Counted from the first letter of the stretch, positions 11,806-25,755 are shown. The stretch: 64,000 bases of DNA from Aquilaria yunnanensis (GCA_039654915.1 CM077597.1:40522001-40586000), one strand, 5' to 3'. Made by a program: numbers and translations. The notes: generated from the sequence alone by a model not told the origin.

Positions 11806-14777
11806 GTTAAAATGCCATGAATTCTTCAACTCTTCTCCTTCGGTATTTCTAAGCCTATAGACTCCTGGCCAAAATTCCTCAAGGACCAAATAAGGTCCTT
11901 CTCAATTTGCCTGAAGTACCCCATGAGATGGTTTTCAGGGTTCCTGTTCAACCTTTCAGAGAACAAGGTCTCCTTTCTTGATCCCTTTAGGTTTGACATG
12001 AGAGTTTGTGGCAATGGTTACCCTTTGCTGAAAGGCTTTTCTTCTGAGTTCAGCCATCTCTCTATGTTTGTTAATCATGTCTAAGTTAGCTCTTAGACCG
12101 AGGTTGTTCTCCTCTTCATCAAACACCTGTATTCTGATATATGGTTGTATGACTTCAACAGGGATGATGGCCTCAATGCTGAAGACAAGTGAGAAAGGTG
12201 TTTCTCCAGTAGCTCTTCTAGGGGTTGTTCAGTAACTCCATAGCACACTCAGGAGTTCCCCCGGCCATTTTCCCTTTTCCTCTTTCAACCTCTTTTGTAG
12301 ACCCTTTTTTATTGTCCTATTAGAGACTTCAACTTGTCCATTGCTTTGAGGATGGACAACAGGGGCGAAGTGCAATGTTACCCTGAGGTTGGTTGCAAAT
12401 TCCTAGAATCATTTGTCAATGAATTGGGAACCATTATCCGTTACTATCACCCTCGGCACACCGAATTCACATATGATGTTCTTCCAGACAAATCTCTATA
12501 TGTCCTTTGCCAAACTTGACGCCAAAGGCTCTGCCTTGATCCACTTAGTGAAATAATCCACTGTGACTATGCAGAACTTCACTCCTCCTAGAGCTATTGG
12601 GAGAGGCCCAATGAGGTCAATACCCTAAATAGTGAAGGGGTAAGGGTACTTCACCGAAGTTATCACCTTCGAGGGTATCCTCTAGATGGGTGCAAGTCTC
12701 TGGCACTTGTCGCATTTCTTGACGAACTGCCTTGCATCTTTCCTTAATGTAGGCTAGAAATATCCTTGCCATAATAGCACTCTAGGAAGGGCATCAGTCC
12801 TAATGTGAGACCTACAGCTCCCTCATGGACTTCTTTACAGACTATCTTGATGTCCTTTTCACTGATGCACCTCTGCAATGGGTTTGTGTACCCTTGTTCG
12901 TACAACTCTTCCCTAATCAGGAAGTATCTACCTGAGCGCTTTCACACCTTCACTGCTTCCTTAAGGTCTTCAGGTAATTCCAAGTTCACGAGATACCCTT
13001 TGATAGGATCCTTCCATCCTTTTTCTGAGCTCGCGATCGCCATTATTGCTATATTGGAGTTATCCAGCACTTTGGTGGACTATCTTGAATTGGCCAAAGT
13101 ATCTGCCACCAAATTATCTCGTCGGGGTACATTTTTTATTTGTACCGTGTCAAACTATTGGATAAGCCTTTTTATGAGATTATAGTACTTTGCCAAGTTT
13201 GGATCTTTTGCCCCATAGTCCCTCGCCTTCTACTGAACCACTAATTGAGAATCACCGTGTCAAACTCTTGGATAAGCCTGCCATGAGGGCTTCTTATTCG
13301 GCAATGTTATTAGTGACTTTGAATCCGAATTTGATGGACTTTGAGGCTTCCATACCTTTGGATCCCGGAGAACTACCCTGGCCCCCTGATGTTTGGATCC
13401 TGAAGCTCCATCGACGAATAATGTCCACTCAGGTTCATTATTTCTAAGGTCTCCTGGGGTACCTTCGATTTTAGGTACCTCGACAATAAAATCTGCCACT
13501 GCTTGGGCTTTTATTGCTCTTCGTAGCTCAAAAGTGATATCATACTCACCTAGCTCGATGCACCACTTCGATAATTAGCTCAAGTGGTCCACCTTTCGCA
13601 TGACATCTCAGAGAGGTAAGTTACTTCACACTATGATAGGATGTCTTTGGAAGTAAGGCCGGAGCCTCCTTCTTGCCAATACTAAGGCATATATGGCCTT
13701 TTACAGAATAGCGTACCTAACTTCGGCACCGTGTAGGGGCTTGCTCACATAGTACACCAGCCACTGCTTCCCTCCTTCCTCCCTAACAAGAACCAAACTT
13801 ACGGCTTTCTCCATTACTGCAAGGTAGAGGATGAGCAGTTCTCCTTTCCTTGGTTGCTGCAGTGTCAGCAAATGGGTCAAGTAATTTTTTCGCTCTTCCC
13901 ATGCATTTTGACATTCTGCATTCCAAGGATGTTCCCCTATTTCGAGGTTGCCTTCATTTTTGGCTGCTTTCATAAGTACTTTAAAGAATGGCCAACATCG
14001 GTCTCCATATCTGGATATGAATCTACTAAGGGAAGTTATTCTTCCAGTGAGTCGTTGTATATCTTTTGTTATTGTTAGAGTTTGGAATGCTAGTAGAGCA
14101 TCAAATTTTTTAAGGTTGGCATTTATGCCTCTTTTAGATGCCACGAATCTGAGGAATTTCCCCGTTGTTACCTTGAACACACATTTTTCAGGGATAAGAC
14201 AGATTCCAAATTTTCAGAGCTGGTGGAATGTTTCCCCCAAGTCAATGGCATGATTGCTAGATATTTTATGCTTAACTATCATATCATCGATGTATACTTC
14301 CATATTTCTCCCAATTAAGGACTCAAACACCCTGTTCATCAACCTTTGGTATGTGGCTCCTACATTTTTAAGGTAAAGGGCATTCTAATGTAGCAATAGG
14401 TCCCGACTTCAGTGATGAAGGCGGTTTTTTCCTCACCTTCGGGATCCATATGAATTTGGTGGTATCCACTGAAAGCGTCGAGGAAGCTAAGTAGACCATA
14501 TTCAGCAATGGAGTCTACCAATTGGTCTATTGGTGGTAAAGGATATGAGTCCTTTGGGCAGCCATCATTTATATTTCGGAAGTCGACGCACATTCGAAGT
14601 TTATTGCTCCCTTCATTGGTGGCCACAACAATGCCGCTGAGCCACTTGGGATACTTGACCTCCCTTATTATGCCTGCCTCTGCTAGTTGTCAGACTTCGG
14701 TTTTAATGAAATTGTTCTTAAGCACCAAGAGGCTATACTTCGTCTACCAAACAAGCTTCACCTCCAGGTATACTTTA
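11806..14777 (-). pseudogene. Tat pol: RT, RNase H, second RNase H, integrase (broken)
   Basis: Reading leftwards on the minus strand: RT (14626-14360) with NKLRMCVDFRNINDGCPKDS and FLDAFSGYHQIHM; RT thumb and RNase H (14180-13701) with FLRFVASKRGI and KPLHGAEVRYAIL; a second, cellular-type RNase H (13499-13260) with EWTLFVDGASGSKHQGAR; then integrase to about 11806. Integrase shows a decayed zinc domain (CDKCQ), DLIGPLPIALGG, VDYFTKWIKAEP, VTDNGSQF and NGQVEVSNRTIKKGL. The duplicated RNase H points to the Tat lineage. Many stops and frame shifts mark it as dead. The N-terminal part of the same RT is at 32449-32870, cut off by element B. Confidence 0.9.
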
Positions 14778-17187
14778 TGACACGGCCGTCCTTGGCCCCT
14801 GCCCAAGAAGCCTGTGAGAGCTGGTCTCATAATGGTTGCAATTGGCTAGCTATATATGTGTGCGGATTAGAACTTCATGATACTAGTTGATTAACCTAGA
14901 ATATGCAAGATGCATGCTCTTCATGCTTTGACTTGGATTAATAAAACCTATAAAACATTAACTTGGCCAAACGATTTCCATAGAAAATAAATTCAAATAG
15001 CCAAAGCATACAAAATCAATATTTATGTGAGTTTAGTACACATAACGATTGTGTTCGAGCATTCATACAAAAAGTAGACTAATGCCCTCACCTAAGAGCA
15101 ACTTTAGAGTCTAGGACTCCTCAAAACATAGACCATGGAGGCAACTAAGAGTACTATATATACAAGCCTCAACTGGGATCTTCTTGAACTAACTCCCACC
15201 TTGGATGCAAGTCCCAGTGGCGAGTCTCAAAATTCTTTGTCCAAGTGCTAATAGGCTCTGCAGCCAAAGAAAGACTCTGGTTAGTGTTGTTACTTGACCA
15301 ACAAGTTACCTTTGTAGACTAAAATCATAGGGATTCTCAACTACAATACCTGTGCAAAAGTTACTACCGCGATAACCCTCAGCGGTTACCCGGCCCAACA
15401 ACTTCAGAATCTGCACAACATAACTAGGGAGTGAGAACATAAACATTCTTAATAAGGGTCTTAATTGTACCTGCAAGAAAATTATTAAGGACTCCACATA
15501 TGATAATATATGTAACCTGCTGTGAGCTCATACAGCTTGTGGATATGAAATATATGCATATATAACTAGGTCCCTCGAGACCTCTCCTCATCCTGGTCTG
15601 TGAACTACAAGGCATTGCTTTGTCATCTAGCAAGCATAGCTTGCCAGCCCAACTAGTGATAAATCACCAGTTGAACCTCTCCCTTATTATGCTATACAGG
15701 GGAATTATTTTGGGACTATTGTAGACTAGGCCCTAAAGACCTTATAGAGTAGGTGCATTAAGGTTTCACCTTGTAACCTCGTGGCTACCTGCACGGTTAG
15801 GTTGCCAAGGGTACTAAACCTTTCACCCAAGCTAGTGATGCCTAGTTGTGATCTCTTTTAAACTAGTTTTCTTGCTTGTGGCACAAGTAACCATACAATC
15901 TTACAAAACTCAAGAAAACTCCTAGGTCATGAAGGACTTTTGGAACTCCCGGAGTAGCCCCGGAATACTTAGACCTCAAGGCACCCTAAGAACCCCCTTC
16001 GGTCTCCCCTTGACCCTCCTAGCAAAACTTGGAAAATTCTGCTAATTTGTTTGTGGCAATGCATCGCCACAATTGATGACGTTTTGCCGACTCTTTCTAG
16101 GATTAGTGACGCGTCGCCAATCTTCGTTTCTGTAGAATTCTCATGCATTTTACTGCTATGAACTTTGGACACCACCTAAACATATGTTTAGGTGCTTAGA
16201 ATGCCTCCAGACTTCACATACACAGAAAACATGCTACATAGATCACAACCAACTATCACAAGCCAATCTATGATGCCGTATAACATCATTCCAATCCTCA
16301 CAAATCTCATAGTCCAGCACAATTCAACCATATCCTCTAACTAATGCTATTGCTAGAATCACTCAATTTCTTCAAGCAAACTCTTGCCAATAGCATTAAT
16401 TGAACTTCAAAACATAACTTGCTTACCTCAACTCCAAGTAACAAGCAAGAATCAAACTCTTTTCCAATCCACTAAGCTCACCAAAGTACCACCTAAGTTC
16501 CAAGCAAAACATAGGCACCAAGCATCAAATTCTTGTTTCCTAAACAAAACCCAAGCTCCTAACCAACTAATAAACATGAATTCAATCAAGAACACATTGG
16601 TTACCTCGTACTAAAAATAGGGGATGGGAGAACACATGCCTCCAAGCTCCAAAACCATGGTTTAACACTTAAAATGGGCTCCCAATGGTCTATATACCTT
16701 TGATGGCTTCTCTTTGCACCAAGAAACTTGGATTTCAAGGTCAATTGGAAGGCAAAATGAGGGTGGGAAAGATGAACTCGAAATTGTGGTAGTCGTCCCT
16801 CACTTTCCCTTCTTATAACCTTTACTGAACACAAAAGCCACAAAAGTATTAGACTTAATACACTTATGCCCCCATCTTTTGGTAACTTAGTTATTCTTGA
16901 ATAATTGTTATTCTTGAATAATTCTTGTTTATTTCTTCAAGTTTGGGTTACAGTTGAAAGTTAAGTTATAAAACTTCATTTTAACCACTCGGGACCAAGC
17001 CTGGTTATTCAAGATGAAAAATTACCATTTTGCCCCAGAACCTCATTTAGTGCCTTAAGTTCCTCGGAACTCAGTGAAATTTGATAAACTTTCCTATGCT
17101 TGATATGTAAACTTGAATTAAGGTTCCAAACTCAATTTAAAACACTTTACCTTCCTCAAGTATGCTTCCCACTAGTAGGCCATAACA
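14778..17187 (-). repeat. 3' LTR of element B (2410 bp)
   Basis: It is flanked by CTTTA on the left and a purine tract on the right. It is uninterrupted, so it shows the empty site (ATCACAAGCCAATC near 16250) for the solo LTR found in the other copy. It holds two near-palindromes of the TGGCGACGCGTCGCCA type, at 16054-16069 and 16104-16119. Confidence 0.95.
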
Positions 17188-17203
17188 TTCTCCCCTCCTT
17201 CTA
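17188..17203 (-). promoter_or_regulatory. Polypurine tract of element B
   Basis: On the minus strand AGAAGGAGGGGAGAA immediately precedes the TGTTATGGCC start of the 3' LTR. Confidence 0.88.
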
Positions 17204-17399
17204 GAATTTGGTCCCCCAAATTCCGCTGCAACTCAGGAAAAACATTAGGATATCTCTTTAGTATGGTTAGACCAAAGGATCTTAACCATTGGAATCCACT
17301 TCATTCAAAGTTTGTTGACTTGCCTATCAAGTATTTGAATGGGCTTCTCTTCATTGGTCAAGTCTTCCTAAATGGGTACCACTAAAGCATTAACTACCT

Positions 17400-18430
17400 G
17401 CCCTGGATCCACTGTGCATTTTCGGAGTAGACTAATGTGAAACACGTTATGCACTTGGGATAGGTTAGGTGGTAATGCCAATCAATAAGAAACTTCCCTA
17501 TCTTTTCTAATACTTCATAGGGTCCAATGTACCTAGGGGCTAACTTACCCCTCTGCCCGAAATGACTAACTCCTTTCATGGGCGACACTTTAAGAAGTAC
17601 TTTGTCCCTAACTTCAAAACTCAAGTCTCTTCTTCTTAAGTTTGCATACTTAGTTTGCCAGTCATTGGTAGCCTTAATCCGTTTCTAGATTAACTTGATC
17701 TTAGCTGTAGTATCAGCTATGATTTCAGGACCGATAACTAACCTATCTGCAGGGTTTGCCCAATAATGGGGCGTCACACAACACCTTCCATACAAAGCCT
17801 TGTATGGTGCCATACCAATAACAGTTTGATGACTGTTATTATAAACAAACTCGATCAGGGGTAAATGCTTATCCTAATCACCTCTAAAATCAGTAGTGCA
17901 AATATGTAACATATCCTCTAAAGTTTGAATTACTCTCTCAGATTCCCATCGATTTGAGGATGGAAAGCAGTACCAAGACTAACCTTGCTTCCCAATGCTT
18001 CCTAGAAATCATTCCAAAATCGTGACACAAACCGATGATCTCTATCAAATATAATCTGATCTGGTATACCATGGAGTCTTATAATTTCTTTGAGATACAA
18101 CTGAGCCAACTTCTCCAATGTATAAGTGATCTTGATAGGTATAAAGTGTGTCAACTTCGTCAACCGATCAACCACTACCCATATAGCATCATGCTGACTC
18201 CGAGTATTTGGCAATCCTACCAGAAAATCCATAGTAACGGAACCCTATTTCCTCAGTGGAAGAGGTAAACTCTGAAGTGTACCTACTGGTTTCTGATGTT
18301 CAGCTTTAACCATTTGGCATGTTAGACACTTTGCCACATGTCTTGTTACATCTCTTTTCAGTCCTGGCCACCAGAAATAAGTCTTCAGATCATGATACAT
18401 CTTACTAACACCAGGGTGAATATTCAAAGT
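17400..18430 (-). pseudogene. Element B integrase, broken
   Basis: On the minus strand: the HHCC zinc domain at 18427-18245 (HPGVSKMYHDLKTYFWWPG, CLTCQMVKAEHQ), the core at 18232-18002 (MDFLVGLPNTRSQHDAIWVV, FDRDHRF), the glutamate block near 17940 (SERVIQ), and the C-terminal domain at 17624-17400 (RDKVLLKVSPMKG, KLAPRYIGPYEVLEKIG). Stops and shifts break it into at least four pieces. It keeps the zinc domain that element A has lost. Its tail (MKWIPMVKILW) follows the Tekay pattern. Confidence 0.92.
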
Positions 18431-18579
18431 ACTACTATATGCCTCCTGTAGGACTTGCTACCTAAGCCCTTCCACATTCGATACATAGAGACAATCTCCA
18501 TAGTGTAGTGTTCCATCCTTGTATCGAAATTCCTTCCTCATACTACCAAGTTTCACTTCTCTTGAAATTTTCTTCAACA

Positions 18580-19300
18580 ATGGATATTTCATCTAAGCTT
18601 CCTTAACTCTGGCTAACCAAGCTGATTTTATTCCCAGAATGTAGACTAGGGATTTCTCTTGGTTTTGCCAAAACTCATGCAACACTAAGAAACAATCTCT
18701 TAGCACTCCTTTAGAGGAATTCATAGCCTGATCCTTAGATAGGATCGCTCCTATGTACTTCCGACTCAATGCATCTGCTACCACATTTCCCTTGCCAGCA
18801 CAGTACTCAATTGAACAATCATAATCTTTTATGTATTCAATCCATCGACATTGCCTCATGTTCATATCTTTCTGTGTAAACAGATACTTCAAACTCTTAT
18901 GATCAGTGAAGATCCTGAACAACCTTCCCATCAAGTAATGTCTCCACAACTTAAGTGAAAAAATTACTGCTACTAGCTCAAGATCGTGAATAGGATAGTT
19001 CAATTCATTAGGTCTTAACTATCTTGAACCATAGGCTATTACTTAACTGTCCTGCGTCAACACACACCCTATACCAGAACCTAATGCATCAGCATATACT
19101 GTAAAAACTCTATTCGGATCTGGTAGAATAAGTATAGGTGCACTAGTTAATCTTTTCTTCAACTTCATATAAGCTTCTTCACACTTCGGTGTCCATTCAA
19201 ACTTCTGAGTTTTCTTGGTTAAGGCCGTTAACGGTGTAGCTATCATAGAGAATTTCTCTGTGAATCGCCTGTAGTAGCCTGCCAAGCCCAAGAACTTCTG
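18580..19300 (-). pseudogene. Element B RNase H domain
   Basis: The minus-strand frames at 19291-19043 and 19003-18593 carry the RT thumb ([15 protein letters not shown]) and the RNase H domain: [57 protein letters not shown] and [12 protein letters not shown]. This domain degrades the RNA template during reverse transcription. One short gap with a stop separates the two frames. Confidence 0.92.
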
Positions 19301-19319
19301 TAACTGTAGTTGGTTTCTT

Positions 19320-20620
19320 CCACTTAACTACCACCTGAACTTTCTCAGGATCGACTGATAGACCTTCAGCACTTGCAAAACTGTTCTAAGGTGTCTTTTA
19401 TGTTCTGATGAAGACTGTGAATATACCAAAATGTCATCAATCAATACTTCAAAAAACTGATCCAAAAATGCTTTAAAGATCCTATTCATAGCTTCCATGA
19501 ATACTGCTGGAGCATTCGTTACACCGAAAAGCATAATTGTATATTCATAGTGTCCATACCTTGTCCTAAAGGCAATTTTTAGGATATCTTCCTCCTTAAC
19601 TCTGATTTGAAAGTATCCAGACTAGAGTTCAATCCTAGAAAACACACTTGCTCCTCTTAGTCTATCGAATAAATCATGAATTCTAGGAAGCGGATATTTA
19701 TTCTTGATTGTTACTGCATTCAACTTTCTATAGTCGATGCACAATCCAAAAGTTCCCTCCTTTTTCTTCACAAACAACATCAGGGCTCCCCACGGTGATA
19801 CACTAGGCCTTATAAATCCTTTCTCTAGTAGTTCCTCTTATTGCTTCTTTAACTCATCCATCTCAGGAGCTGGCATCCTATAAGTTGGTATTGAAATAGG
19901 TCCAACCCTAGGCTGAAGATGGATTGCAAACTCAGTGTCCCTTTTAGGTGGTAACCCAGGCAATTATACTAGAAACACTTTAGGAAACTGATTGGCTTTA
20001 GGAATCTTCCCAAGTTCCTCCTCTATGGCCACCCCATTCAATGAATAATACTCTTCTTCACCAACCATGTGGATGGTATTTATGAGTCTAAGATGTAAAC
20101 TTTTAGCACTAGATGCTAATCCTCTTGCGCAAGTCACTCTAGCTCCCTAAGCATTAGTAATGCCAACTGAGTGATTTGCATAGTCAATTTGTGCCTTACG
20201 CTTACTTAGCCAATCCATTCCCAACATTAGGTCATAAGACCTCAATTCTATCACCCATAACTCACAATAGAAATCATGGTCGCCTAACTACAAGGGATAC
20301 CTAGTAACCACTTCATTGGTCATAATAAAACTCCTCCCTACAATTCTGATGAGTCTTAACTAACCGGAGATTTCTCATTGCAATTTAAACTTATCTACCA
20401 AGGCAGATGATATCACTAAAAGAATAGCTCTTGTATCAAAAAGCACTCTAACACTACCATTCTGAAAAGTAAAATTACCTCGAACGGCGGCTGGTTCTTT
20501 GGTCACTTGACTCGCCAAGGTGAAAACCCTTGGGTCAACTGCTGCTGTGGCTACACCAGGTCGATTTCCTTTGGCAAGAGGTGCAGGGGGTAAATTCCTG
20601 GGCGGACCTGGCAAAGGTCG
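19320..20620 (-). pseudogene. Element B protease and reverse transcriptase, broken
   Basis: The protease lies at 20560-20375: VRVLFDTRAILLVISSALV, where the family has DTGASHSFIS. The glycine after DT is replaced by arginine, so the active site is damaged. RT text follows leftwards: [20 protein letters not shown] and [20 protein letters not shown] near 19850-19680, then [17 protein letters not shown] and [18 protein letters not shown] at 19534-19328. Several stops interrupt it. Confidence 0.9.
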
Positions 20621-21325
20621 ACCCTTGGGCAATCTCTCGCCCAATGTCCTTTCTGACCACAAATATTACAAATATCAGTTCCCTAGGTACATGGTCTCAT
20701 GCCATGGAACCGTCTACACTTAGGACATAAGCCCATCCTCCATCTCTAGAAAAGACCTTAGCTTTCAACCATCGATCGATTTCCGGCACTCTGTCCTAGG
20801 TTGGCTAATCCAACCTCCACCTTTTTGCTAGGTGTTCTGAACCACTTGCCGATAACTCCTGATATCCACTGTTGCCATATACCTCCGTATTATGGGTTTT
20901 AGACCTTGGAAGAATTTCTTAGCCTTCATCTCATCATTACCAACCATATAAGGAGCATACCAAATGAGTGAATTGTAGCGCTGCTCATACTCTCGCACAG
21001 ACATTTTTCCTTGTACTAGGTTCTCAAACTAAATCCTCTTTTGGTCTTGTGTGCTTCACTAATGTATTCCTGTCGGAACTTCTTTTCAGAGTCTGACCAC
21101 TTGAGCACTTTTTTCTTGTGCTCTGGTAGGGTACCAATGCTTTCCCTCCACATTTCCATCACATCATCCCAACATAAACTAGCCCTCCCTCTAAAAAAGA
21201 AGGGTACTAAGGCCATCTTTTGCTCCAACTCATAGCCTTCACAGGTGAAAAATTGATTCATTCTGGATAACCAATCCTCTGCTCGATCCGGATCACCTGT
21301 CCCATCAAAGCTCGGTGGGTCAATG
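20620..21325 (-). pseudogene. gag: Element B gag, C-terminal two thirds, with zinc knuckle
   Basis: The minus-strand frame runs from PPSFDGTGDPDRAEDWL at the C insertion site, through MNQFFTCEGYELEQKMALVP and RASLCWDDVMEMWRES (21261-21016), to an intact CCHC knuckle, CNICGQKGHWARDC, near 20650. The gag start is on the far side of insertion C (27467-27188). Stops are present between the blocks. Confidence 0.9.
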
Positions 21326-22741
21326 TGTTAGTGTTGTGCCCAAAAAGCCAATCATGAGATGATTGTATTTTTGCAAATTGAGTCATGATATTTTATTGAG
21401 GTATTAATCCAGCAATTTTGTTTGTTGTTTTGTTTCTGCGTAACGTAATAAACATAATTGTAACCCTAGAATAATGATATTCTTAAACGTCCCTATTATA
21501 GTATTATTGTGGAGCGGGTTGCAATAATACATAATGGCTAGCATATGTGGAGACTAATATGAGATATGTAGTCTACATATGGGTACAAGTTGGAGAACTT
21601 GTGTACTGGACCGACCCACCATGAGAACACTTCATGGGTCGTTATATGAGTGTCATAAGTGATTCTCATAGTGATCATGGTATATGTAGTCCTTCGACCT
21701 AAGATCAGCAAGGTTCCATCCATGTAAGTCACATACTTTGATACTTTCCTTTGTTGCTCGTAACTGAGTGAACTTGAAGGAGGTCATTGGGTATGTCACA
21801 TATCATGCGGAGGGATTTGTATGATCAAGATGGGATTTGTCCCTCCTATGTAACGGGAGTGATATCTTTGGGCCCCTTGATAGAGTGAGACTTAGAAAAT
21901 GCATGGCCATGCTCCGATGAGTTGATATATGATATCAATGTCATCAGTTTAAGTTAGTCTACTCGGTAATCAAGAAACCAAAGATTGGGCTATACGAGAG
22001 TGACACATTCCATGTCTCGTGCTTAGTCTTGATATCTTGGACAAAGGGACAATGGCATATATCGGTGATGATCATAAAGGTTTAGTCGATTCACCGACAA
22101 TCTTGTCACTTGGGTAGCAATGATGTGTTGCTAGACACCGCTCATTGCTTATGATCATAAATGTGATTTATGATCATTGCCAACATGGCAAGAGCCTATT
22201 GGGTCGCACACGTAGAGCTATTTGGATCATTAGAGTGCATGGGCTAATTATTTGGGTTATGGTTTCACTTTAATTTCGTATTAATAATGGGCCAAGGAGT
22301 TGAGCCATTATTAAGCCCGAAATTAAATCCTAATTGGATTAGGGCTTTGAAACCCATTAGGCCTGGAAGTTGAGTCTCACTATAAATACAACTTTTAAGT
22401 GAGAAATTCGCAGGTCTCCTTGCCCTAGCCTCCCAAAAGGACAGCCACACTCTTCTCTTGCAATTCCTTGGAGGACGCAAGCTAGCACTGCGAGCGCAAG
22501 AGAAACGCATCTGCCAGAACGTGGTGGAAGCGTGGTGATCCCGAGAGGCTCGTGTGGATACCATAGAGAGCCTGAACACGTCAACTGTTCAGGTTTTGTG
22601 ATTCGACTCTACAGTTGAGTGAGAGATCTCAACCAAAAATTAGGTATGAAATTTTCAAACACCCGGTTTACCCCGTTTCACTTGGATCCTGGAGGGTTTT
22701 GGTTAAATTCCGCTGCGCTGTTTGGCTCCCGAAACCCAACA
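21326..22741 (+). repeat. Left LTR of copia C (1416 bp)
   Basis: It starts TGTTAGTGTTGTG and ends GAAACCCAACA. The TATA box TATAAATA is at 22381-22388. It is closely similar to the D LTRs. Confidence 0.96.
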
Positions 22742-22742
22742 G

Positions 22743-22754
22743 TGGTATCAGAGC
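22743..22754 (+). promoter_or_regulatory. Primer-binding site of copia C
   Basis: TGGTATCAGAGC lies two bases after the LTR end and matches initiator methionine tRNA. Confidence 0.93.
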
Positions 22755-24257
22755 TACTGGTGAAAACCTAAATCGGGATTGAGTGTTGAATCGCATGATG
22801 CTATGTCTTCGATTGGTTTTCGGCCATGATTAATTAGATTGATTCATGATGCATGAAACCGGAATTCGTAATGAACATATGAGATATATGAAGAAACGAC
22901 ACAAATTGGTTAATGAGATTAACCGAAATTGATAGGTATGAGATACCTATATGGATTAAGATTCTTGCAATAGTTGCAAAAACCCTAGGTTTGTTCGGAT
23001 TCGGCCTGTTCTGGCACCGAAAGTAACGTATTTTTGGTGGCTCGAATGGAGGAGTCTCGGGTGCCTACTTTCTCGAAATAGAAGATTTCGGGCTAAGCAA
23101 TTGTAAGACAATTTTTTGCGCCGGGGGGCGCTGCCCCCACGCCCCCCGCAGGGGCGGAACCACCGCCCGCTGACCGGCCAGCGGGACCGCCGTATGCGAA
23201 GCGCCACATAAATAAAACCAGGTTAATCAACACGCGAAAATTGGCATGCATCTTTGTTGAATGAGATTTGACATGATATGCTGATTGGTGTTTGAAGCAT
23301 GGTGCATGGTTATAGCCCTTGATTGGTTGTACTTGTAAATACGGCCTGTGAGTCGTGCCTTTTCTTATCACTCTCATTGTACATTCTCTTCTCACCTTAC
23401 TCCCCTCGAATGTAACTCGAGGTTTCTATTATTGATGTAATGGTGCATTATGGGCTCATCCAAGGTGGTATGTCCAAGGATCATGCAAGGAGGTATGTCC
23501 AAGGAGGTGACAACAAAAGGGCAGCCAAGAAAGGAAGAGAAGGAGCTTGTGAAGACTCTTTTCTTTTCTTAGGCTTTTATGATATTCTCATTGGCTTGAG
23601 AATATCGCATAGTTTGGGCTATAACCATGTCACGTTTATTTCTTGTAAGCATGAGATGCATGTTTTATATTTGTATGTGATGCATGTATAAAACAACCGG
23701 AGATACCAAATTGGTGAGATCAAAAGATAAAATCCCTCAAACAAATATTAAGTCATTAAATGTGATGCCTTCCAAATGTTGGCACTCGTCAAGACTTTGA
23801 TCAACATTAGGTGGGTTTGCCAAAGCAAAGCACCTATGTTCATCTTGGTAAGGCGCGATGGGATAATAGTGATATCCAAACTGCTAACTTTGGGTTCGAC
23901 TTAACTAAGTCATCCTAATAGAATTAGGGACTTAGAGGCATAGAGTTGGGCTTAAGTTCATGAGATGAGCTTGGACAAGTGTTGTTCACCCAACTATCCA
24001 AGAGTTGCATAAGATGCAATTGGCAATGAGTTGCCTACCTAAATAGCTGTAACTTGAGAGAAAAGCCAAAGCTGACTCAGGTTGTGGTCAAATATGGATC
24101 TTGGCCCGCTAGAATACCTTAGCACCGAGGTGTTCCGAAATAATACCGAGGGTTATTATTTTGAGGAAAATAGTGGGAGTATCGTTTAATAAAAGTCCTT
24201 ATTAAATGAATTAAAATACATGACTCTTACACTGCATATTTACTGTTGTAGATAACC
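22755..24257 (+). other. Copia C leader (long untranslated region)
   Basis: About 1.5 kb separates the primer site from the gag ATG. No protein is recognised; the open frames here are chance. A GC-rich block (about 23125-23200) holds a single copy of the palindromic unit that occurs three times in D. At about 23470-23505 a 25-base segment containing TATGTCCAAGG is duplicated relative to D. Confidence 0.75.
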
Positions 24258-25755
24258 ATGGCACAAAACACATCGACACTTTCATTGCGATCGATCCTTG
24301 AGAAGGAAAAACTGAATGGGACCAACTTTCTCAAATGGTACCGAAACTTGAGGATAGTCCTCAAACAAGAGAGAAAGGCATATGTCCTAGAGCAGCCCAT
24401 TCCGAATAAGCCTGCTGCCACTGCTCCAAGAGCTGAAAGGGATGCTCACAAGAGGCATTCTGATGATGCTTTGGATGTTGCATGCCTCATGCTTATTACC
24501 ATGGAATCTGAGCTTCAGAAGCAACATGAGAACATGGGGGCGTTCGATATGATCGAACATCTCAAAATGCTTTTCCAAGAGCAAGCTAGGCATGAGAGGT
24601 TTGAGACCTCTAAGGCATTGTTTCAGTGCAAGATGTCTGAGGGAAGTCCCGTGGGTCCTCATGTGCTCAAGATGATTGGGTACATTGAGAATCTTGAGAA
24701 TTTGGGATTTGCTCTTCAGAAAGAGTTGGCTATCGATGTAGTCTTGCAATCGTTGCCTGAAAGCTACAGTCAATTCGTCATGAACTATAACATGAACGAC
24801 CTTGACAAGTCCCTCCCTGAATTGCTCAACATGTTGAGAACTGCTGAGCAAAACCTTAAGAAGGCTAAGCCCATTTTGATGGTTCAAAAGGGCAAGGGAA
24901 AAGGGAAAAGCCAACAAGAAGAAGGATAAAGCTAATGGAAAGTCCAATGCTAGTTCTTCTTCAGCTGCACTAAAACCAAAGGGTGGTGTGGCAAAGGAAG
25001 GGGAGTGCTTCCATTGTAAGCAACCTGGACACTGGAAGCGCAACTGCAAGCTCTATCTTGAAGAACTTGCTAAGGAAAAGGGAAGTAAGACTTCCATTTC
25101 AGGTATTTTTGTTATAGAGGCTAACTTTTCTACTTCCTCATCTTGGGTATTGGATACTGGATGTGGATCTCACATTTGTGCAAATGTGCAGGATCTAAGT
25201 AGAAGTAGAAGATTGGCCCGAGGTGAAGTGGACCAATGTGTTGGAAATGGAGCAAGGGTTGCTGCCTTAGCCATAGGGACTTATGTTCTCACTTTACCTA
25301 GTGGATTAGTTTTAGAATTAGACAACTGCTACTTTGTGCCTACTATTAGTAGAAATTTGATTTCTGTTTCTTGTTTGGACAAGAAAGGTTTTTCATTTAT
25401 AATAAAGGACAAATGTTGTTCTATTTATTTGAATGAAATCTTTTATGGTAGTGCTCAACTTAGCAATGGGTTGTATGTTCTAGACCTTGAAGATCCAATC
25501 TATAATGTGAATACCAAGAAGGTCAGATTAAATGATTCAAACTTGACCTATCTCTGGCACTGTCGCTTGGGCCATATAAATGAGACCCGCATATCCAAGC
25601 TCCATAAGGATGGACTCTTGGACTCATTTGATTTTGAATCATATGAGACATGTGAGTCATGTTTGTTGGGCAAGATGACCAAAGCCCCATTCACAGGGCA
25701 AAGTGAAAGGGCTAATGACTTACTAGGACTCATACATAGTGATGTATGTGGCCCT
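24258..25755 (+). pseudogene. Copia C gag, protease and pre-integrase fragment
   Basis: ATG 24258 opens the same protein as in D (MAQNTSTLSLRSILEKEKLN). Near 24905 one extra G shifts the frame, ending it at 24929. The second frame (from 24988) carries the knuckle CFHCKQPGHWKRNC, the protease site VLDTGCGSHICAN and the pre-integrase zinc domain WHCRLGHINETRISKLHKDG...CESCLLGK. At 25191 it reads CAG where D has a stop. The frame ends just inside integrase (HSDVCGP) at the rearrangement. RT is entirely missing. Confidence 0.93.

Noticed and set aside
22265..22579. Recurrent 104-codon and 75-codon minus-strand frames found in every copia LTR (also 25932, 36075 and 43009)
   Set aside because: They lie across the LTR promoter and leader, antisense in some copies and sense in others, and are conserved only because the LTRs are. 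There is no known protein.
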